From NCBI GenBank assembly GCA_027313505.1, contig DAHVDN010000002.1:15855-54264 (forward strand): 38,410 nt of DNA, written 5' to 3'. The notes under the pieces were generated by a model that was given only the letters and a program-made list of their open reading frames with translations, ran no database searches and had not been told where the DNA came from. This stretch comes from Candidatus Dormiibacterota bacterium. Its GTDB lineage: Bacteria > Chloroflexota > Dormibacteria > Aeolococcales > Bog-877. A program made the translations under genes and the position numbers. Shown here piece by piece: positions 33,203 through 38,410 of this stretch. Within the stretch, counting starts at the first letter, position 1; each line of letters opens with the position of its first letter.

Positions 33203-34689
33203 TCGGGTCGCGCGAGAACGGTCCCAGCAGCTTCCCCCCGGCCGGCGCACACCTACACCTTTTGGGGATCTGCGGGTACGCGGTCTCCGGGCTGGCCCTG
33301 GCCTGCCAGCGGATGGGTTACCGGGTGACCGGATCCGACGAGGACGCCTACCCTCCGACCACCGAAGTCCTGAAGGAAGCCGGGATTGAATTCGCCAAGA
33401 GGCACACCCCTAAGAACTTGGAGCGGTGGGGGATCCCCGATCTGGTCATCCTGGGCAATCAGGTGCAGGGGAGCAACTCTGAGCTGGAGTCAGTGCTCGC
33501 AAGCGGGCTTCCCCTGCTCAGCGAAGCTGAGGCGCAGGGGCTGTTGGCAAGGGGCAGGCTGCGGGCGGTGATCTGTGGCACCCACGGCAAAACCACGACC
33601 TCCTCGCTGGCAGCCTGGATGCTTGAGGGGGCAGGGCTGGACCCCGGATTTCGTCTGGGGTCGACATCGCGCGACTTCGGAATGACGGTGCGGCTCGGAG
33701 ACCTCAGCTCACCTTTCGTGTTCGAAGGCGACGAATACACCACCTCTGCGCTGGACCGCGGTGCGAAGTTCCTGCACTGGCATCCCCAGGTGGTGACCAT
33801 GCTCAATCTCGAGCTCGATCACCCGGACCTGTACGCGGATCTTGGTGCCTACACCCGCCCTTACCAACAGCTGCTGGACGGAATGCCGGCTGATGGGCTT
33901 CTGATCGTCAACGCCGAGGCTCCGGCGGCGCTGGCTCTGGCCACAAGGGTGTCATGCAGGGTGGAGACCTTCGGCCTGCAAACGGGTAGCTGGAGGCTTT
34001 CGGGAGAGCCCAAGACAGAGAACGGCCAGCGCGAGCTGAGGGTCGCGGGCCCCAATGACCTGGAGGTCGCCCTGACGCTTCCGATGTTCGGTGACCACAA
34101 TGCCAGCAACGCATTGGCGGCCCTAGCCACAGCGGTCGCGCTCGGTGCCGATCCGCTCCGAGCGGCTCAGGCGGCCGCATCTTACCGGGGTGCCGCGCGC
34201 CGCTTTGAGATCCTCGGAGAGGTGGCCGAGGTGACGGTCATCGACGACTACGCCCACCATCCGACCAAGATCCGAGCCACCATAGCCGGGGCTCGTCAGT
34301 GGGCGGGACCGCAACGGCAGCTTTTGATGGTCCACGTCCCGCACACCTATTCTCGGACCAAGGCGTTGCTGGAGGACTATCGGGATGCCTTCGCAGGTGC
34401 GGACCTAGTGGTCTTGGGCCCGATCGAGCCGGCACGGGAGCGTGCCCTTGCCGGGAGCGTGAGCTCGGCGGATGTGGCGGCCCAGGTTTGCGGCACCGAG
34501 GTCGTCCTGGTAGGGTCGGCGGAGGAGGCGGTGGAGGTGGTGCTCCGCAACCTCACTGCCCCGGCAGTCGTGGTGTGCAGCTCGGTGAGAGGGTTCGACG
34601 GAGTGGCTGGCCGCCTGCTTTCCGCCATTGGCGAAATGGCCCACCCGCCGGGGTCATCCCGGTCTGACCGCCGGGGAGCCAGCGGCTAG
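33199..34689 (+). CDS. Mur ligase, MurC/Mpl-type UDP-N-acetylmuramate ligase
   Basis: A 496-residue Mur ligase with the ATP-binding loop GTHGKTTTS (K131) and DDYAHHPTKIRAT in the last third. The N-terminal half looks like Mpl, the murein tripeptide recycling ligase: HLLGICGYAVSGLAL, RVTGSDEDAYPPTT, LVILGNQVQGSN, FEGDEYTTSALDRGAKFLHWHP and LNLELDHPDLYADL. The C-terminal third is more like MurC (VPHTYSRTKALLEDYRDAF). Since no other murC is seen and it occupies the murC slot after murG, it probably adds L-alanine to UDP-MurNAc, but tripeptide ligation cannot be excluded. The frame is open to 33103; the GTG at 33199 overlaps the murG stop. Confidence 0.85.
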   Translation: MIGSRENGPSSFPPAGAHLHLLGICGYAVSGLALACQRMGYRVTGSDEDAYPPTTEVLKEAGIEFAKRHTPKNLERWGIPDLVILGNQVQGSNSELESVLASGLPLLSEAEAQGLLARGRLRAVICGTHGKTTTSSLAAWMLEGAGLDPGFRLGSTSRDFGMTVRLGDLSSPFVFEGDEYTTSALDRGAKFLHWHPQVVTMLNLELDHPDLYADLGAYTRPYQQLLDGMPADGLLIVNAEAPAALALATRVSCRVETFGLQTGSWRLSGEPKTENGQRELRVAGPNDLEVALTLPMFGDHNASNALAALATAVALGADPLRAAQAAASYRGAARRFEILGEVAEVTVIDDYAHHPTKIRATIAGARQWAGPQRQLLMVHVPHTYSRTKALLEDYRDAFAGADLVVLGPIEPARERALAGSVSSADVAAQVCGTEVVLVGSAEEAVEVVLRNLTAPAVVVCSSVRGFDGVAGRLLSAIGEMAHPPGSSRSDRRGASG

Positions 34690-34812
34690 CGTCGATTCCG
34701 ATCCACTTCAAGCTCACTTCAGATTACCTGCGTACGCAACCGGACAGACGGGAGCTGCTTGTCCGGTCATGCTGTTGAAAGCAGAACCCCGAGCTTGCTG
34801 TTCGAGTCCCGG

Positions 34813-34824
34813 CTCGGCGCCGAG
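34813..34824. promoter_or_regulatory. Palindrome upstream of the MarR-like gene
   Basis: CTCGGCGCCGAG is a perfect 12-base palindrome 34 bases before the ATG of the MarR-like gene, within a 169-base gap. It could be the operator of that regulator. It also follows a GTTCGAGTCCCGG string resembling a tRNA T-arm, which does not fold into a tRNA. Confidence 0.35.
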
Positions 34825-34858
34825 AGAAGACCCGATCCAGCTCGGAGGAGCCACCAAC

Positions 34859-35437
34859 ATGACGAACTACCCCGCCTGGCGCGCACCGTCAGTAACGGCC
34901 TCTGTCCCTGGTATCCGGGCTGCAGAGGTGACCACCGGCGATGGCGACAACGAGCTGTCAGACGGGGTCTCAACCCACATGCTGGGCCTTTGGATCGACC
35001 TGGTCCGTCAGGCCGAAGGGACCAGGTCGGTGTCTGTCGCCCCACAGTTGGGAACGCCGACCGCCCTCCAGCTGCGCGCGCTTGAGTGCCTCTCGACAGG
35101 CGGTGCGGCAATCTCTTCCCTGGCCCGGGTGTTGGGCGTGAGCGATCGGGCGATGGCCCTGTTGGTGGATGAGCTCATCAACTCCAGACTGGTCACCACC
35201 GAGATGGGGGGCTCCTCGCCGGTTCGCCTGATCTCCGCAACCAGCCTCGGAGAGGATCTGGCCTCGGAGCACAGAAGGGTGCAGATCGCCACCCTCCAGT
35301 CCCTTCTGGCAGCCTCCAGGCCGGCTTTCCAATTGGTCCTGAATCAGGCCATGCAGGAGCTCCTGGGATCGGCTTGGGCACCAGCTCTCCGGTCGCTGCA
35401 CGCCCCGTTGGCCCATAAGTCCAGTGGCTGGCGCTAG
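34859..35437 (+). CDS. MarR-like winged-helix protein inside the dcw cluster
   Basis: A 192-residue protein. After a variable N-terminus of about 40 residues comes a MarR-like core: MLGLWIDLVRQAEG, LTALQLRALECL-type helix (TALQLRALECLSTGGAAISSLARVLGVSDRAMALLVDELINSRLV), a short wing (EMGGSSPVRLISATSLGEDLASEH) and a C-terminal dimerisation-type helix. The ATG at 34859 has a clear GGAGGAG site, so I reject the open extension to 34628. It lies between the Mur ligase and ftsQ, where murB or ddl often lies. Upstream and downstream palindromes may be its binding sites. A MarR-family gene at this place is unusual; regulation of division genes is an inference. Confidence 0.75.
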   Translation: MTNYPAWRAPSVTASVPGIRAAEVTTGDGDNELSDGVSTHMLGLWIDLVRQAEGTRSVSVAPQLGTPTALQLRALECLSTGGAAISSLARVLGVSDRAMALLVDELINSRLVTTEMGGSSPVRLISATSLGEDLASEHRRVQIATLQSLLAASRPAFQLVLNQAMQELLGSAWAPALRSLHAPLAHKSSGWR

Positions 35438-35447
35438 CGCCAGCCAC
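35424..35447. repeat. 24-base perfect palindrome over the MarR-like stop codon
   Basis: The 12-base half GTGGCTGGCGCT (35424-35435) is followed directly by its exact reverse complement (35436-35447). It spans the TAG stop at 35435-35437. As RNA it would form a 10-bp stem with a CTAG loop, a terminator or stabiliser shape; as DNA it could be a dimer-binding site. No T-run follows. Confidence 0.8.
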
Positions 35448-35464
35448 CAGCTTGGCCGTGACCT

Positions 35465-35477
35465 ACCGGCAGCCGGT
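35465..35477. repeat. Small inverted repeat between two larger palindromes
   Basis: ACCGG (35465-35469), spacer CAG, CCGGT (35473-35477). On its own this is unremarkable, but it lies between the 24-base and 28-base palindromes. Confidence 0.4.
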
Positions 35478-35504
35478 GGTCATCGCGAGCCCAATCGTCC
35501 TCCC

Positions 35505-35532
35505 ATCCCGGCGGTCCATGGACCGCCGGGAT
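35505..35532. repeat. 28-base perfect palindrome upstream of ftsQ
   Basis: The 14-base half ATCCCGGCGGTCCA (35505-35518) is followed directly by its exact reverse complement (35519-35532). It ends 13 bases before the first possible ftsQ start (TTG 35546). A hairpin here could hide the ftsQ start region or end the upstream transcript; as DNA it could be an operator. There is no T-run. Confidence 0.85.
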
Positions 35533-35545
35533 TAACCCCCATTCC

Positions 35546-36748
35546 TTGGTGGCGGCCAAGGCTGGCAGTGGCTCCCCTCAGCTTGAGCAAGCCGAAGATC
35601 GGCTACCCGCTTGCGCTGGCGCCCGAAATGCGTCAAGGTTTACTGGTCGGCGGGCGACCTCGGTCGCCGGGCGTCCCGTTTTTCCACTACGTCACAGCCA
35701 AGGGGCAGCCATCGAATCGACCACGCGTCCAAAGCCTCCGCAACGGCGCCGGTTCGGCGCCGCAGTACCCGAGGACTTTCGGGCCTGGAGCCCCTCCAAC
35801 CCGGGCGGTCGTCACCGTCCAGGAAGACCTCAATCCCGAAGTCCGGAGACCGTCCGCGACTGGAGGCGAAGTGAGCTTGGTGATGACGTCGTCGAGGAGG
35901 TCGCGCGTCAGGCCGCCGCCAGACGGGCGGCCCGTCTGGCGGCCCGTCGGCGCCTGCTGGGCAGGGTGCGTATCTCAGCCCCCAGGAAGCCGCGCTGGCT
36001 CGAGAGCTGGATCGGGCTGAGTCTGCCTGTTCGCCTGAGCTCCGGCGCATGCGCTATCGCGCTGGTCGCCGGCCTGATACTGTTCAACCTCCCCTTGCTC
36101 AAGGTGCAGAGAGTCGAGGTGGTGGGGACATCGGTGGTGAGCAGGGGTCAGCTCCTGCAGGAGGCGGGGACTCGAGTGGGCGCCAGCTCCCTCCTCCTTA
36201 ACACCCAGCGAATGGCCAGCAACCTGCTGGCGCAGCCCTGGGTCGCCTCGGCCAGCGTGCGGGTGCGCTGGCCGGGGAAGCTGGTCATCTCGATCGCCGC
36301 GCTACCGCCGGTCTTGATCTACCAGCATGGCGGCAAAGAGCTGGTCCTAGCGGCCAGCGGCGCGGTGCTCGGCCCGGTACCACAGGTCCCGGCGTCGGCT
36401 CCCCTGCCGACGGTGGTCGATGAGCGCGCGGGAGCTGTGGCGGCGGCGGGCGCGGTCGCCCTCCCGGCCAACCTCACCTCGGCCCTGGTAGCGCTCGCGA
36501 AGGTCTGTCCAGCGGCATTTGGGGTCAGCTGCTCCCAGTTCGTTGTGAGCCCAGTCGGTGCCCTGCAGATCAAGAGCTCGGTGGGATGGGTGGCCGACCT
36601 CGGTCCGGCGCTGACGCCCGGTCAGATAGGTTCCCTGGGTCCCAAGCTGGAGGCACTGAGGACCCTGGCCGCCAGGGTGAACCTGAAATCTCCCACGATC
36701 AAGGTGATTTACCTGGAAGACCCCTCCCAGGTGGAGGTCAGCCCATGA
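35546..36748 (+). CDS. ftsQ: FtsQ/DivIB-type division protein
   Basis: A bitopic division protein that links early and late divisome parts. One membrane helix lies at about 164-184 (LSSGACAIALVAGLILFNLPLL), then a POTRA domain (KVQRVEVVGTSVVSRGQLLQEAG ... PWVASASVRVRWPGKLVISIA) and the FtsQ beta domain, ending IKVIYLEDPSQVEVSP. Between the TTG at 35546 and the helix there is no other ATG or TTG and only two in-frame GTG codons (35549 and 35966), none with a good ribosome site. I keep 35546, which gives 400 residues with a long basic cytoplasmic region; from 35966 it would be 260 residues. Two large palindromes lie just upstream. Confidence 0.85.
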   Translation: MVAAKAGSGSPQLEQAEDRLPACAGARNASRFTGRRATSVAGRPVFPLRHSQGAAIESTTRPKPPQRRRFGAAVPEDFRAWSPSNPGGRHRPGRPQSRSPETVRDWRRSELGDDVVEEVARQAAARRAARLAARRRLLGRVRISAPRKPRWLESWIGLSLPVRLSSGACAIALVAGLILFNLPLLKVQRVEVVGTSVVSRGQLLQEAGTRVGASSLLLNTQRMASNLLAQPWVASASVRVRWPGKLVISIAALPPVLIYQHGGKELVLAASGAVLGPVPQVPASAPLPTVVDERAGAVAAAGAVALPANLTSALVALAKVCPAAFGVSCSQFVVSPVGALQIKSSVGWVADLGPALTPGQIGSLGPKLEALRTLAARVNLKSPTIKVIYLEDPSQVEVSP

Positions 36749-36787
36749 TTGCCTCCACCCAGATCTAGGTGCGCTGCGAGTGTCCCG

Positions 36788-36805
36788 ACCACAACATGAT
36801 GTGGT
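36788..36805. promoter_or_regulatory. Inverted repeat upstream of ftsA
   Basis: ACCACA (36788-36793), central ACATGA, TGTGGT (36800-36805), immediately followed by TTGACA at 36806-36811. It could be an operator next to a -35 element, although I see no matching -10 at normal spacing. Confidence 0.4.
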
Positions 36806-36823
36806 TTGACACCCGATTGGGTA

Positions 36824-36852
36824 TTGTGCTGCCGCTGTTTAGCGGGTACACT
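36824..36852 (+). promoter_or_regulatory. Candidate promoter for ftsA-ftsZ
   Basis: TTGTGC (36824-36829) and TACACT (36847-36852) are 17 bases apart in the 257-base gap between ftsQ and ftsA. A small inverted repeat (CCGCT 36832-36836, AGCGG 36841-36845) fills the spacer. An internal promoter before ftsA/ftsZ is common in dcw clusters. Confidence 0.5.
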
Positions 36853-36890
36853 TCATGCGGTCGCACTAGACCCTCGACACCGGCGCCCCG

Positions 36891-36965
36891 ATGCCCGAGT
36901 TGAATCTGAACCCGACGTTTCTGAATAGCCTCCTCCACAAATCAAATTGGGGTATCGTCCGATGA
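36891..36965 (+). CDS. Possible 24-aa leader ORF upstream of ftsA
   Basis: ATG at 36891, stop TGA at 36963-36965. It overlaps (ATGA) a second tiny ORF, 36962-37021 (19 codons), whose stop in turn overlaps the GTG start of ftsA at 37018. The peptide is rich in Asn and Leu. No ribosome site precedes it, and such chains can arise by chance. Confidence 0.25.
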   Translation: MPELNLNPTFLNSLLHKSNWGIVR

Positions 36966-37017
36966 CCAAGCGTGTCCGCGGTGGGCTGGGGCCCCTGACT
37001 CCCGGATGGGGTCCGCC

Positions 37018-38226
37018 GTGAGCGGACGCCGGTTGGTAGGAGTCGATTTGGGGAGCTCCACCGTCGTGTGCGCGGTGGCGGAGGAGGATGGTCACCGGAT
37101 GCGGGTTCTGGGGGTGGGTGAGGCTCCATCCGTCGGGGTCCGCAAGGGAGTGATCACCGACCCCGACGCCGCCTCCGCCGCGATGACCAAGGCGCTGGAC
37201 GCTGCGGAGAGGGGGGCTGGCCAGGAGATCGACTCAGCAGTCCTGTCCCTCGGGGGACGGCACCTTGGGAGCCGCTCCAGTCAGTCGGTGGTCTCGGTCG
37301 CGTCCCGAAGTGGGGCCGTGGCAACGGGAGATCTCAACCGGGTCCTGGAGGCGGCTCGCGAGCAGGGACAGGAGCAGGGTAGGGAGATTGTGCACCTCAT
37401 CCCCCGTTCGTACAGCGTGGACGCCCATGAGGGGCTGCGGGATCCCAGGGGTGTCGAGGGAGGTCGGCTCTCGGTGGATGCCGAGCTGGTGATCGCCTCC
37501 ACATCACACCTGGAGGCTTTGGTTGGCTGCGCCCACGCAGCCGGGTTGCGGGTCGACGACATCGTCGTCCAGCCGCTGGCCTCGGCCGAGGGCGTCCTTC
37601 GTGACGCCGAGCTGGAGAGGTCGGTGGCGGTTGTAGATGTGGGTGGCGGCACTACCGATATCGCCATCTTTCGGCAGGGGACCATCCAGCGAGTTGTGGT
37701 GCTCCCTGTCGGAGGACTCAATGTGACCAACGACCTGGCGACCGGCCTGCACTGTGACCAGGAAGAGGCCGAGCTCATCAAGTGCCGGCACGGGCACTGC
37801 GACCCCGGGCAGGTGATGGCGGAGGAGATGATCACTGTGGTTGGAATCGCCGGGGTGGGGCGGGATGAGGTACCGCGGCGCTGGCTGGCTGAGGTGATCG
37901 AGCCGAGGGCGCGGGAGATGGCCCGCCTTATTGGTGAGGTGCTAGATCAGGAGGAGGGGATCCAAAAGGTGGTGCTCACCGGAGGGTGCTCCCGACTGCT
38001 CGGGTTCGCCGCCGCTGTCCATCACATCCTGGAGATGCCGGTCAGGGTCGCCGTTCCCGAGGGCTTCTCGGGTCTCGCCGACCAGCTGGGCATGCCCGAA
38101 CATGCCGCCGTCGCCGGTCTTCTGCGCTGGGGACAGCGTTCATCAACCAACGTACGAGATCGCAGCAACCTGAGAACCACGCGCAGCCAGGGCCGGCTGA
38201 ACCGCTGGCTCCACGAGCTGTTCTGA
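37018..38226 (+). CDS. ftsA: FtsA, actin-like divisome membrane tether
   Basis: A 402-residue actin-fold ATPase that anchors FtsZ to the membrane. The phosphate-1 motif is [15 protein letters not shown], the SHS2/1C region lies around [23 protein letters not shown], the phosphate-2 motif is [14 protein letters not shown] and the adenosine motif is [12 protein letters not shown]. The C-terminus ends in an amphipathic basic helix ([11 protein letters not shown]), the usual membrane-targeting element. An ATG at 37006 in frame would add four residues; I prefer the GTG at 37018, which has a G-rich stretch upstream and the overlap pattern common here. ftsZ follows after 11 bases. Confidence 0.94.
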   Translation: MSGRRLVGVDLGSSTVVCAVAEEDGHRMRVLGVGEAPSVGVRKGVITDPDAASAAMTKALDAAERGAGQEIDSAVLSLGGRHLGSRSSQSVVSVASRSGAVATGDLNRVLEAAREQGQEQGREIVHLIPRSYSVDAHEGLRDPRGVEGGRLSVDAELVIASTSHLEALVGCAHAAGLRVDDIVVQPLASAEGVLRDAELERSVAVVDVGGGTTDIAIFRQGTIQRVVVLPVGGLNVTNDLATGLHCDQEEAELIKCRHGHCDPGQVMAEEMITVVGIAGVGRDEVPRRWLAEVIEPRAREMARLIGEVLDQEEGIQKVVLTGGCSRLLGFAAAVHHILEMPVRVAVPEGFSGLADQLGMPEHAAVAGLLRWGQRSSTNVRDRSNLRTTRSQGRLNRWLHELF

Positions 38227-38237
38227 AGGAGACCACG

Positions 38238-38410
38238 ATGCCGCAAGACGACCTCGACCGCACCACTCAGGGCAACGCTCGAATCAAGGTGATAGGCGTG
38301 GGCGGGGGGGGGAGCAACGCCGTCAACCGGATGATCCGCGCCAAGCTGCGGGGCGTTGACTTCATCGCGGTCAACACCGACCGGCAGGCGCTGGACGCCT
38401 CAGAGGCTCC
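38238..38410 (+). CDS. ftsZ: FtsZ, N-terminal part (runs off the window)
   Basis: The first 57 residues of the tubulin-like division GTPase. After a short polar start comes [17 protein letters not shown], the nucleotide-binding strand and glycine-rich loop diagnostic of FtsZ, then [14 protein letters not shown]. The ATG at 38238 has a strong GAAGGAG ribosome site. The gene is cut by the end of the window. Confidence 0.96.
   Translation, partial: MPQDDLDRTTQGNARIKVIGVGGGGSNAVNRMIRAKLRGVDFIAVNTDRQALDASEA

Noticed and set aside
34760-34824. tRNA-like sequence (TTGAAAG loop, GTTCGAGTCCCGG T-arm-like string)
   Set aside because: The T stem does not pair and the anticodon stem has a mismatch; no acceptor stem can be formed. 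At most a degenerate remnant.
1-38410. Mobile elements, prophage, CRISPR arrays or a defence island
   Set aside because: No transposase, integrase, phage structural genes, direct-repeat arrays or known defence proteins are seen; gene content is largely core metabolism and cell division.

Overview
This window is a gene-dense, high-GC bacterial chromosome segment. Starts are often GTG or TTG, and 4-nt stop/start overlaps (ATGA, GTGA, TTGA) are very common. I see no phage genes, insertion sequences, CRISPR arrays or tRNA genes. Hopanoid genes, a CruF-type carotenoid enzyme, an actinobacterial-style zinc-ribbon/RNase H pair and a reduced division and cell-wall (dcw) cluster together suggest an uncultivated terrestrial lineage around Chloroflexota, Dormibacterota or Actinobacteriota. 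That placement is inference.

Positions 1-10386 form a triterpenoid and isoprenoid block. On the plus strand are a response regulator, an HpnA-type epimerase, and a protein joining a CruF-like membrane domain to an HpnG-like phosphorylase domain. Facing them on the minus strand is one tightly packed operon read ispH, polyprenyl diphosphate synthase, shc, hpnC, hpnD, hpnE. It covers precursor supply, FPP-type synthesis, FPP to squalene by the HpnCDE route, and squalene cyclisation to hopene. hpnH is not in the window.

Positions 10576-16760 hold a zinc-type alcohol dehydrogenase, an SRPBCC protein, Lon protease, and a convergent pair: a Nudix hydrolase and a tail-anchored protein with a degenerate kinase domain. 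Positions 17133-20280 look like a self-regulated ABC export operon. A clear inverted-repeat operator is followed by a membrane protein, a winged-helix regulator, two possible small ORFs, an ATPase and a permease.

Positions 20281-25463 carry a small zinc-ribbon protein, an alpha/beta hydrolase, and a coupled trpD - trmK-like - coiled-coil zinc ribbon - rnhA operon, followed by a DUF1648-like membrane protein. RNase P RNA follows, with its own promoter and terminator hairpin.

Positions 26034-38410 are the dcw cluster: mraZ, rsmH, ftsL-like, ftsI, mraY, ftsW, murG, a MurC/Mpl-type ligase, a MarR-like regulator, ftsQ, ftsA and the start of ftsZ. murE, murF, murD and murB are missing from it. A MarR-like gene and a run of perfect palindromes sit between the Mur ligase and ftsQ. 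Two tiny overlapping ORFs precede ftsA. The points most worth a second look are the CruF-HpnG fusion, the palindrome array before ftsQ, the chimeric Mur ligase, the degenerate kinase, and the operator and small ORFs of the ABC operon.
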